In this document: one piece after another, positions 17,324 through 23,908 of the stretch | Layout of the letters: each line of letters begins with the position of its first letter | Position numbering within the stretch: the first letter of the stretch is position 1 | Source: F23-B02 sp045601285 | GTDB lineage: Bacteria; Bacillota; Clostridia; Oscillospirales; Oscillospiraceae | Reading direction: 5' to 3' | Length of the DNA stretch: 49,344 nt | Assembly (NCBI GenBank): GCA_045601285.1 | Contig: JAZRZJ010000057.1 | Location: forward strand, 1 to 49,344 | Translations under genes and position numbers: made by a program | The notes under the pieces: generated by a model | Told to the model about the DNA's origin: nothing | What the model saw: the letters and a program-made list of their open reading frames with translations, nothing else | The model's database searches: none

Positions 17324-17443
17324 TGAGAACCCACGACCTTTTGTCATCTCCGAGCGGTTGCCGATGCCTGCATCGGCGAGCGAGTGGGGACATTCTGCGC
17401 CACGAAGTGACCGCAGGTCGCTTCGTGGGTTCGAATCCCGTCG
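17324..17443. repeat. 120-bp tRNA-end repeat, copy 1
   Basis: This 120-bp unit recurs without visible change at 17678-17797. It begins with GAACCCACGACC, the reverse complement of the tRNA-Arg T-arm start (GGTCGTGGGTTC), and ends with GGTCGCTTCGTGGGTTCGA, the T-arm in direct orientation. Inside are two hairpins: CCGATGC/GCATCGG, and a long stem CCACGAAG-GACC with GGTC-CTTCGTGG. This copy runs on into GGCGTACCA, completing the 3' end of tRNA-Arg, and then a terminator. Confidence 0.8.
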
Positions 17444-17451
17444 GGCGTACC

Positions 17452-17487
17452 AAAAAAAGCTCTGCCTTTTGGCAGAGCTTTTTTGGT
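17452..17487 (+). terminator. Terminator after the tRNA-Arg 3' fragment
   Basis: AAAAAAGCTCTGCC pairs with GGCAGAGCTTTTTT around TTTT. It follows the second TACCA end in the same way a tRNA terminator would, although no complete tRNA precedes it. Confidence 0.75.
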
Positions 17488-17677
17488 AGTTTTTATCCGC
17501 TTCGCTCAATTTGGCGAGAGGATATGAGCTCAAACCGAAGCCCAACAAAGTGGGTTCGGTTTGAAGAGGAAGAACAATGCCGCCGGTCACTGATGTTCCG
17601 CTTGCGGGATATCATGACCTTTCGGTGTTGTTCTGACGAAATCCCCTCTCGCCCTCTCCCCATGCATATTTTCACAT
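17488..17677. repeat. Palindrome-rich spacer between the two tRNA-end repeats
   Basis: No gene is supported. The segment holds nested inverted repeats: GGCGAGAGG near 17511 with CCTCTCGCC near 17645, AAACCGAA-CCCA with TGGG-TTCGGTTT (about 17531-17561), and imperfect GAACAATGCCG/CGGTGTTGTTC arms. It reads as a nested palindromic element. Confidence 0.5.
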
Positions 17678-17797
17678 TGAGAACCCACGACCTTTTGTCA
17701 TCTCCGAGCGGTTGCCGATGCCTGCATCGGCGAGCGAGTGGGGACATTCTGCGCCACGAAGTGACCGCAGGTCGCTTCGTGGGTTCGAATCCCGTCG
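17678..17797. repeat. 120-bp tRNA-end repeat, copy 2
   Basis: This matches 17324-17443 over all 120 bases as far as I can read. After the repeat it continues into TGTGTTCCA instead of GGCGTACCA, that is, the 3' end of a different tRNA-like acceptor. The two copies therefore share the T-arm but carry different acceptor ends. Confidence 0.8.
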
Positions 17798-17833
17798 TGT
17801 GTTCCAAAAAGTTAAACCGAAAGCGTGATTGTT

Positions 17834-18517
17834 TTAAATAATAATCCCGTTCAGGTGGTCCATTTCGTGCTGTATTATTTGGGCTGTAAAGCCCGAATAA
17901 GTTCCGCTGCGTTTGCTGAAGCTCATGTCCTCATACTGCACCGTAACACTTTCCCAGCGTTTTGTCCTGCGCTGTCCGGTAAGCGAAAGGCAGCCCTCAG
18001 AAGCTTCATAGTATTCAGCGGAATGAGCCGTCATGACGGGGTTGAGCATTACAAGTGGCGCAAGCGGAGTATGCACAATGATGATGCGCTTGTTTACACC
18101 TATCATGTTTGCCGCCATGCCCACACACTCATGCTCATGGGCCTTAAGGGTAAGCATAGGGGCGCCATACGAACACGTTTTTCAGTTTCCACCGCGCCCG
18201 TATGCTGCGTTTTGCTCAATCACAATACGACAGTATTCCTCAATCGCAAAGCCTTGCCTACAAGCACGATGAAAGCTGAAAAATCTTCGACCTTAAACGC
18301 AGGGATTTTGACCTTCATCAAGGCAGAGGACGCAGGCGGGCTGGCGCCCGTCAAGGACGATAACGAAGATGAGGGGCAAAAGAACAAGTTTAAGGCGTGT
18401 TCGTATGGCGCCCCTATGCTTATCCACAAGGTCACGGCAAACCGGCAGATCTGCCTTTGTTGCGGGCACAGATTTTTTTGAGAGGAACACAATGTCCCTC
18501 ATGATAGGGCAAATCAT
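17834..18517 (-). pseudogene. def: Peptide deformylase split by a MITE
   Basis: Two halves of one short clostridial-type deformylase are separated by a 268-bp insertion. The N-terminal half (18517-18423) encodes MICPIMRDIVFLSKKSVPAT up to CRDLVD. The C-terminal half (18150-17834) encodes TLKAHEHECVGMAANMIG, EGCLSL and the metal site QHEMDHLNGII. Removing the insertion and one TA joins them in frame into about 137 aa, the usual size for this subgroup. As it stands the first half reads into the element and stops after about 42 foreign codons. The second half can start only from an ATG inside the element's terminal repeat (18157), which has no ribosome binding site. The ATG at 18517 overlaps the stop of the upstream flavin-barrel gene. 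All three active-site motifs remain in the second half, so residual activity is possible but unlikely. Confidence 0.85.
18153..18420. mobile_element. 268-bp MITE with 25-bp perfect terminal inverted repeats
   Basis: Perfect 25-bp inverted repeats (outer bases AGCATAGGGGCGCC) lie at 18153-18177 and 18396-18420. The element is flanked on both sides by TA (18151-18152 and 18421-18422), and the deformylase frame is restored when the element and one TA are removed. A TA target duplication points to mobilisation by a Tc1/mariner-IS630 type transposase. There is no room for a transposase gene, so the element is non-autonomous. Confidence 0.88.
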
Positions 18518-18909
18518 CAGAATTCTATTACAAGGGGTGCTTCGGTGAAGGAGCAGATCGTTGCTTTGCCTGATTTAAAGTAAAGGACAACACAGTTGCC
18601 GTCACCCGGGGTGTACATGGCACGGAGGTTGGGGTAACCGTTGAGCATGTGGTCTGCGGCCTCAACGCTTTCGTCAGCATAAAGCTCACCCTCAATGCGA
18701 ATCCATTTGCCCTCGTTCATGGCGCAGATTTCAACCTTGGGGTTCTTTTCAATCTGCTTGAAAACGTCCTTAACCTTGCCCGTCTGAATGCCGAGCTTGC
18801 CGTTATAAAGGTCGATTGTACCGAAGGGGCGTACTCTGGGCTGGTCGCCGTCTGCGGTTGCGAGATAATAGGTGCCTGCCGCCTTGATGAAATCATAAAC
18901 ATTCTGCAT
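18517..18909 (-). CDS. Pyridoxamine 5'-phosphate oxidase-like flavin split-barrel protein
   Basis: The 130-residue product begins MQNVYDFIKAAGTYYLATADG with AAGGAGG about 9 bases upstream. The pattern TYYLATADGDQPRVRPFG, KLGIQTGKVKDVFKQI, PKVEICAMNEGKWIRIEGE is typical of the small PNPOx-like FMN-binding split-barrel family found in anaerobes. Such proteins bind flavin and reduce varied substrates; the specific role is unknown. Its stop codon shares a base with the start of the disrupted deformylase, so the two were probably translated together before the insertion. Confidence 0.85.
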   Translation of the reverse strand: MQNVYDFIKAAGTYYLATADGDQPRVRPFGTIDLYNGKLGIQTGKVKDVFKQIEKNPKVEICAMNEGKWIRIEGELYADESVEAADHMLNGYPNLRAMYTPGDGNCVVLYFKSGKATICSFTEAPLVIEF

Positions 18910-18933
18910 TTTAAAATCCTCCTTGAATATTTT

Positions 18934-19140
18934 TTACTGGTATACAGGTTTGTTCATAGTAATCGTATTGCTTCCGAAGTCATTGGGGACAATGTGCATT
19001 ACACACTGCGGTGCTGGTTTATTTTCGTTGCCATTGTGTTCGGGGTTTGAGCTCTCCTCTTTCTCAAAAAGCTGCGGGAGAAAAACAGTAAAAGCAAAAG
19101 TCAGATTATAATGAGTGACGCTGCATTACGTTTTTCTCAT
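18934..19140 (-). pseudogene. Possible decayed small gene between pdp and the flavin protein
   Basis: On the minus strand GAGGA and ATG (19140) are followed by AGA AAA ACG and then TAA. The same frame then stays open for 63 codons, to a stop at 18934 just before the ribosome binding site of the next gene. The open part has a hydrophobic stretch (LTFAFTVFL), a charged linker and the tail VMHIVPNDFGSNTITMNKPVYQ in two halves, and it has no alternative start before an internal ATG. This looks like a small gene with an early nonsense codon. I do not recognise the family, and it may be chance. Confidence 0.3.
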
Positions 19141-19163
19141 TGTTTATTCCTCAATTCAAATAT

Positions 19164-20468
19164 TTATCTCACAATTCCCTTTATAAACACAGGCTTTGCT
19201 ACGGGTTCAGGAACAACTGAATAGCAGTAAAGGAGCTTTTCGGCAGCCTCTTTTGCCTTTTCAATGCTCGAGGCATGGATTGTGGCAATGCTTTCGCCCG
19301 CCGTCACCTTGTCGCCGACCTTCTTTTTAAGAACAATGCCGACGGAAAGGTCAATAACACTCTCTTTTGTTTCTCTGCCTCCGCCGAGATGCATGGACAC
19401 AAGACCCACGTCAGCGGCGGAAATGTGGTTTACATAACCTTCTTCGTTGCAAATCACTTCATACTGTACAGGTGCCGCAGGCAGCATGGAGGTATCAAAC
19501 ACAGCCCTGCGGTCACCGCCCTGACCTTCCACAAGCTGAGCCAGCTTTTCCAGAGCAGAGCCGTCGGCAATACCCGCAAGGAGCTTTTCTCTCGCTTCCT
19601 CATCGTTTGAGGCAAGTCCCGCTTCAGTGAGAATGCAGGCACCGAGGGTAAGGCACAGCTCAAGGAGCTCTCCCTGCTTTTCGCCCTTGAGAACCTCGAT
19701 GGCCTCCTTCACCTCAAGGGCATTGCCGATTGCGCTGCCAAGAGGCTCGTCCATATCCGTAATGACCGCAACGGTCTTTTTGCCCGCCATTTTTCCCACA
19801 CGTGTGAGGTTTTCCGCAAGCTCTCTTGCCTGTTCTTCGGTTTTCATGAATGAGCCGCTGCCCTGCTTAACGTCAAGCACAATGACATCTGCACCGGCCG
19901 CAAGCTTTTTTGACATTATTGAGCTGACAATGAGCGGAATGCTGGGCACTGTACCCGTCACATCGCGCAGAGCGTACATTTTCTTGTCAGCAGGGTCAAG
20001 ATCGGCGGTCTGTCCCGCAATGGCAATGCCGAAGTCGTTTACATTTTTAAAGAATGTTTCCTCGGAAATACCCGCATTGAAGCCCGGGAAGCTTTCAAGC
20101 TTATCAATGGTTCCGCCCGTGTGTCCGAGACCTCTGCCCGACATCTTGGCAATTTTAACGCCCTGAGCCGCAACCATGGGGCAGAGCACCAGCGAGGTTT
20201 TGTCGCCTACGCCGCCGGTGGAATGCTTGTCGGCCTTAATACCGTTTATGAGCGACAGATCAAGGGTTTCGCCGCTGTGCATCATTGCCATTGTCAGCTC
20301 AAGTATCTCCTCGCTGTCCATACCGTTGAGCAGAATGGCCATGAGCAGAGCCGACATCTGATAATCGGGTATCTCGCCTTTGGTATAGCCGTCAATAAGA
20401 AACTCTATCTCCTCTGCGGAAAGCTTTTCGCCGTCACGCTTTTTAGCAATTATATCAGTCATTAACAT
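19164..20468 (-). CDS. pdp: Pyrimidine-nucleoside phosphorylase
   Basis: The start is ATG 20468 (MLMTDIIAKKRDG), 8 bases after AGGAGG. The product is 434 aa, the family length. The signature KADKHSTGGVGDKTSLVL binds phosphate; KMSGRGLGHTGGTIDKLES and LDVKQGSGSFMKT are also diagnostic. The enzyme phosphorolyses uridine and thymidine (and deoxyuridine) to base and ribose-1-phosphate for salvage or energy. TdR-only DeoA and PyNP cannot be separated fully by eye, but Gram-positive members are usually PyNP. An uncharacterised 145-residue gene lies 43 bases upstream on the same strand. Confidence 0.92.
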   Translation of the reverse strand: MLMTDIIAKKRDGEKLSAEEIEFLIDGYTKGEIPDYQMSALLMAILLNGMDSEEILELTMAMMHSGETLDLSLINGIKADKHSTGGVGDKTSLVLCPMVAAQGVKIAKMSGRGLGHTGGTIDKLESFPGFNAGISEETFFKNVNDFGIAIAGQTADLDPADKKMYALRDVTGTVPSIPLIVSSIMSKKLAAGADVIVLDVKQGSGSFMKTEEQARELAENLTRVGKMAGKKTVAVITDMDEPLGSAIGNALEVKEAIEVLKGEKQGELLELCLTLGACILTEAGLASNDEEAREKLLAGIADGSALEKLAQLVEGQGGDRRAVFDTSMLPAAPVQYEVICNEEGYVNHISAADVGLVSMHLGGGRETKESVIDLSVGIVLKKKVGDKVTAGESIATIHASSIEKAKEAAEKLLYCYSVVPEPVAKPVFIKGIVR

Positions 20469-20511
20469 AGAAACAGCCTCCTTGTTAATCCGATAATTGA
20501 TTTTACCATAT

Positions 20512-20949
20512 TTATTTGCGGAAAACAAGATAATCTCTGCCGTCAATATTCCTCACAAGTCCCGTCTTTTCAAGTCGTTTGCGGTCTGCGGGAATGGCAA
20601 TGAGCTTCTGCCTTCCGTCATTAAAAATGAGACAGCCTTTGGTTGACATAATCCATTTTGTGTCCTTCTTCTCCTCCGGTGCTTCCTTTCTGATTTCCGC
20701 GTTTGCGGCGTATTCGATTTCCGGGGGAAAGCCGCGCATTTCATTACGGCTGAAGCTCCTGGAAAGCAGAAGTCCCTTGTCCCCGGGACACAGAACGCCG
20801 AGATATGCCCGCTCACCCTTTCCGAAAACCCACAGACGAATTATTCCCTGCATTTTCAGGCATTTTGCCGTAAATCGCGTGCGCAGTCCCTCCTGCGTCA
20901 CGGTGAGCCTTCCCTTTTCGCTTCCGTCTATGTAAATCGGATAGTCCAT
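20512..20949 (-). CDS. Uncharacterised 145-aa protein
   Basis: The start is ATG 20949 (MDYPIYIDGSEKGRLTV), 5 bases after AAGGAGG. The first part is beta-rich (IYIDGSEKGRL, TRFTAKCL, IIRLWVFGKGERAYLGVLCP, GLLLSRSFSRNEM). A short acidic/lysine linker (APEEKKDTK) follows, then a second short beta segment (GCLIFNDGRQKLIAIPAD) ending LVRNIDGRDYLVFRK. There is no signal peptide or membrane segment. I recognise only a general resemblance to short cytosolic hypotheticals of Clostridia. It is probably co-transcribed with pdp. Confidence 0.75.
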   Translation of the reverse strand: MDYPIYIDGSEKGRLTVTQEGLRTRFTAKCLKMQGIIRLWVFGKGERAYLGVLCPGDKGLLLSRSFSRNEMRGFPPEIEYAANAEIRKEAPEEKKDTKWIMSTKGCLIFNDGRQKLIAIPADRKRLEKTGLVRNIDGRDYLVFRK

Positions 20950-20984
20950 TGCTGCCTCCTTTTTAAATAACATTTGTCATAGCG

Positions 20985-21280
20985 GAGCGATGCGAGCATA
21001 CACCTGCTGCAACACCTCATCCGTCAGCTCCGCTGACACCTTCTCCTCAAGGAGAAGGCTTATATTGTGTAAGCTTTGCTCCGCAGTAGCTGTAGAGATG
21101 TGCGTGGGGTGCAATAGAGATTTGCGGGAGTGTCTGCATCGGGGGCGCAAGAAGTAAAGACCTTGCGCGGATATAGTGCCTGTGCGGCACAGATACGCTG
21201 ACCTAAGGTTTCCAAAGGATATCCTTTGGTCGCGTTTCTTTTGCAACTTTTCTTTGGCGAAACAAAGAAAAGTTGAAGGA
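20985..21280. repeat. Composite palindromic intergenic repeats
   Basis: The 395-base gap between mazF and the 145-aa gene has no supported gene. It contains GTCAGCTCCGCTGAC plus CCTTCTCC/GGAGAAGG (about 21022-21059), a perfect 18-bp palindrome CCAAAGGATATCCTTTGG (21212-21229), and CAACTTTTCTTTG/CAAAGAAAAGTTG (21244-21275). The first core recurs twice near pheT. This is an accumulation of small repeats, not coding DNA. Confidence 0.65.
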
Positions 21281-21306
21281 AGTACGAAATATCATTATTC
21301 ATTCAT

Positions 21307-21342
21307 CAAAAAAACACCCGAATAAAAATTCGGGTGTTTTTA
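21307..21342. terminator. Terminator of the lipoprotein-alr-mazF operon
   Basis: AAAACACCCGAAT pairs with ATTCGGGTGTTTT around four A, with T runs on both strands. It begins 3 bases after the mazF stop. Confidence 0.88.
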
Positions 21343-21344
21343 TC

Positions 21345-21689
21345 TCAAAGTCCGAAGCTGACGGCGATGGCGCTGTCAACCTTGTTCATGGTGCTGTCAT
21401 CGAGCCTGCCCATTTTCTCACGCAGACGGGATTTGTCAATTGTGCGTATCTGCTCAAGCAGAATAACGCTGTCACGTGTAAGTCCCACGCTCTGGGCGTT
21501 GAGTTCAATGTGGGTGGGAAGCTTTGCCTTTCCCGTCTGGCTGGTGATTGCCGCGGCAATCACCGTGGGGCTGTGCTTGTTGCCGGTATCGTTCTGCACT
21601 ATCAGCACCGGACGCATGCCGCCCTGCTCACTGCCCACAACGGGGCTGAGGTCGGCGTAAAAAATATCTCCACGTTTGACTATACTCAA
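21345..21689 (-). CDS. ndoA: MazF/NdoA-type endoribonuclease toxin
   Basis: The 114-residue product is very like Bacillus NdoA (EndoA): VKRGDIFYADLSPVVGSEQGG, RPVLIVQND, HSPTVIAAAITSQ, PTHIELNAQSVGLTRDSVILLEQIRTIDK. The family cuts mRNA at U-ACAU-type sites. The start appears to be TTG 21689, with GGAGTG about 9 bases before it. In Bacillus the order is ydcC-alr-ndoAI-ndoA. Here a lipoprotein gene and alr precede it in the same order, but the antitoxin ndoAI is missing: only 88 bases separate alr from this gene. Confidence 0.9.
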   Translation of the reverse strand: MSIVKRGDIFYADLSPVVGSEQGGMRPVLIVQNDTGNKHSPTVIAAAITSQTGKAKLPTHIELNAQSVGLTRDSVILLEQIRTIDKSRLREKMGRLDDSTMNKVDSAIAVSFGL

Positions 21690-21777
21690 TTTAATTCACA
21701 CTCCGGAAGATAGTCGCCCGCTACATTTTATGTAGGGTACTGCCTATATTCTCCCACGGCGGATTAAATTTTATACT

Positions 21778-22902
21778 TCAGTCAACGTAAATTCGGGGCA
21801 CACGCTTGCTGATTGCGCACATAAGCTCCTCAATAATCGTACCGGATGCCTCGGCGAGAGCTTCGATGCTGATGTTCTCCCCGAAAATTTCCACCTCACT
21901 GCCAACCTGTGCCCGGGGAATATCGCTGAGGTCTATCATACACATATCCATGCAGATATTTCCGCATTGGGGCGCATATTCACCCTCCACATACAGCTTC
22001 ATTTTACCCGCAGCTGACCAGGGAAAACCGTCGGCATAGCCTGCGGCAACAACGCCCATTCTCGTGCGCTTTTCGGTCTTGAAATGTCTGCCGTAGCTGA
22101 CATAAACATCTTCATCCAGATATTTTATGGTGCTGACGGTGCTTATCATGCTCATGGCAGGCTTCAGTCCGTAATGCTCTACATCACGGTAGCCGTAAAG
22201 CACCATACCCGCCCGTACCATGTCCAGGGACATTTCGGGGAAGCGGGAAATTGCAGCGCTGTTGGCACAATGGCGAAGTCTGAATTTAATTCCCTGCTTC
22301 TCCGCCTCGGCAATAACACTCATAAACACATCAAACTGCTGTCTTGTAAAGGCAGTATTCTCTCCGTCGGTACAGTCGGACACGGCAAAGTGGGTGTAAA
22401 TGCCCTCAACATCAAGATTAGGCAGCTTGCAGGTGGTTACAACATTTTTAACACCCTCGCAAAAATGTGGACCTATGCAGAGATAGCCCAGACGTGACAT
22501 ACCCGTGTCCAGCTTGATGTGGATCTTCAGGGTTCCGCCCAGAAGTCCCGCCGCCGCAGAATATTCCTCCGCCTTTGCCTCGCAGCTTACAGTCTGCGTA
22601 AGCTTATGCTCCAGCAGCAGATTTACATACTCGGGAGGCGTATGACCCAGAATGAGTATGGGCAGGGTTACGCCGCTTCTGCGAAGCTCGATTGCCTCAT
22701 CAAGACAGGCGATTGCAAGATAGTCCGCACCGCACTTTTCAAGGCGTCGCGCTACCTCAACGGCGCCGTGACCGTAGGCATCGGCCTTTACAATTCCCAG
22801 AAGCTTTGTACTTTCCGGGATGTGAGCTCTGATAACATTATAGTTATACTCAATATTTTTAAGGCTGACCTCAGCCCATGTTCTCTTCTGTAAATCCTTC
22901 AT
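21778..22902 (-). CDS. alr: Alanine racemase
   Basis: The 374-residue product has the PLP-lysine motif GIVKADAYGHG (Lys39), LDTGMSRLGY, HCANSAA and the C-terminal GNICMDMCMIDL region carrying the second half of the active site. It makes D-alanine for peptidoglycan. It starts one base after the stop of the lipoprotein gene and is followed by the mazF-type gene, matching the Bacillus ydcC-alr order. Confidence 0.95.
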   Translation of the reverse strand: MKDLQKRTWAEVSLKNIEYNYNVIRAHIPESTKLLGIVKADAYGHGAVEVARRLEKCGADYLAIACLDEAIELRRSGVTLPILILGHTPPEYVNLLLEHKLTQTVSCEAKAEEYSAAAGLLGGTLKIHIKLDTGMSRLGYLCIGPHFCEGVKNVVTTCKLPNLDVEGIYTHFAVSDCTDGENTAFTRQQFDVFMSVIAEAEKQGIKFRLRHCANSAAISRFPEMSLDMVRAGMVLYGYRDVEHYGLKPAMSMISTVSTIKYLDEDVYVSYGRHFKTEKRTRMGVVAAGYADGFPWSAAGKMKLYVEGEYAPQCGNICMDMCMIDLSDIPRAQVGSEVEIFGENISIEALAEASGTIIEELMCAISKRVPRIYVD

Positions 22903-22903
22903 T

Positions 22904-23449
22904 TCAGCTCATTTCCCAGTCGTGCAGTTTCACAAACACAACCGTCTTTTCATTGTATGTTATCTCCGCGTCAACGGGTTCGTTTTCTTCGTTTATCCAA
23001 AGCGTCACGCTCATGTCATCCGAGGGTACAAGGCGCACGGTGAGAAGTCCCTTTTCCGTCCATGCCATATCCAGATAAGCGTCTTTCATTGCATCGGCAA
23101 GATACGGCAGCGCAGACATGGGGCAAAGACCTCTGTCCGTGAGCTTTCCTATGTCGAGTATGGCGCCGTCGTATTCAAGACGGGTTTCCCCGCTTTTTAC
23201 ATGGGCGCTGATGCCCTTGACGATTTCGGGCTCAAGGATTTCCACGGCGTACTCACCCTTCTCCATGGAAAATGCAAGCGTAAAATCCGCCGTCTTGTCC
23301 TCATACTCCGCCTGAACATCTGCCGTAAAGCTGATGCTTTCCGCATTTCCGAGCTCCTCACGAAACTGTAAAAACGCCGTTTCCTCACCGCTGCCGCAGC
23401 CGCAGAGCAAAAGTGCAAGCACAAGCGGCAAAACAATATTACGTTTCAT
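22904..23449 (-). CDS. Lipoprotein, YdcC-like by position
   Basis: The 181-residue product has a short lipoprotein signal with lipobox LLLCGC (Cys near residue 18). The mature part is predicted beta-rich (ISFTADVQAEYEDKTADFTLAF, GEYAVEILEPE, TRLEYDGAILDIG, EITYNEKTVVFVKLHDWEMS), consistent with the LolA/RseB-like fold of Bacillus YdcC, which also sits just before alr. The similarity rests on position and secondary-structure pattern only. It is the first gene of the lipoprotein-alr-mazF operon, with a consensus promoter upstream. Confidence 0.75.
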   Translation of the reverse strand: MKRNIVLPLVLALLLCGCGSGEETAFLQFREELGNAESISFTADVQAEYEDKTADFTLAFSMEKGEYAVEILEPEIVKGISAHVKSGETRLEYDGAILDIGKLTDRGLCPMSALPYLADAMKDAYLDMAWTEKGLLTVRLVPSDDMSVTLWINEENEPVDAEITYNEKTVVFVKLHDWEMS

Positions 23450-23489
23450 TCAAACCTCCGAGCAGTATAAGTTCTCTTCGGTTTATTAT

Positions 23490-23518
23490 ATTATATATAT
23501 CCGGGCTTAATTAGTCAA
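23490..23518 (-). promoter_or_regulatory. Promoter of the lipoprotein-alr-mazF operon
   Basis: On the minus strand TTGACT (23513-23518), a 17-base spacer and TATAAT (23490-23495). Confidence 0.85.
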
Positions 23519-23529
23519 TTTTTCTCTTG

Positions 23530-23883
23530 ATTTTTCTGACTTTATAAAAAGTCAGAAAAATGTGCCTGATTTAACGTGAAAGACACTCTTCTCGGATTTG
23601 GTTCACACCATCTTCCTTGCCGTAATCTTTCTTCTGCCGTGGCACACGAAAAGTATTTTTGTCATATTCCAAAGTCCTCCGTAAAGGTTGTGTAATGCCC
23701 CGGTTTGCGAGGCTAAATTTTCGCCTGTGTATTAGCCGTGATGCTGCTCAAGCTCATCGGCAAAAAGGGTAATGAGCTTTCTCTCCGAGTGAGCAAGACG
23801 ATAAAAAGAAAAGCCGTCGCAGACTTTGATTGTCTGTGACGGCTTTTCCGAGTGTTCATAACGGATTCGGTTTTAACGGTAGG
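23530..23883. other. Gene-poor region with remnants
   Basis: This stretch holds a 14-bp hairpin (ATTTTTCTGACTTT/AAAGTCAGAAAAAT, 23530-23561) and short decayed frames on the minus strand. At 23665 GGAGG is followed by ATG and MTKILFVCHG, the typical opening of a low-molecular-weight protein tyrosine phosphatase, but the frame then diverges and stops at 23603. Another frame (23872-23732) without a start reads KVCDGFSFYRLAHSERKL and ends ELEQHHG. These look like fragments left by recombination. They are not functional genes. Confidence 0.4.
23811..23848 (-). terminator. Terminator of the glycyl radical operon
   Basis: On the minus strand AAAAGCCGTCACAGAC pairs with GTCTGCGACGGCTTTT (one mismatch) around seven bases, followed by CTTTTT. 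It lies about 60 bases after the glycyl radical enzyme stop. Confidence 0.85.
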
Positions 23884-23908
23884 AACGCACATATTCCCTT
23901 TAGCTTTT

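Noticed and set aside
17211..17841. Frames reading WYARRDSNPRP and GFEPTKRPAV on the minus strand and long plus frames
   Set aside because: These are translations of tRNA-Arg and its T-arm repeats, a well-known class of spurious proteins.
17825..18481. 218-codon plus-strand frame across the deformylase locus
   Set aside because: It runs antisense through both deformylase halves and the MITE; the interrupted minus-strand gene explains the region better.
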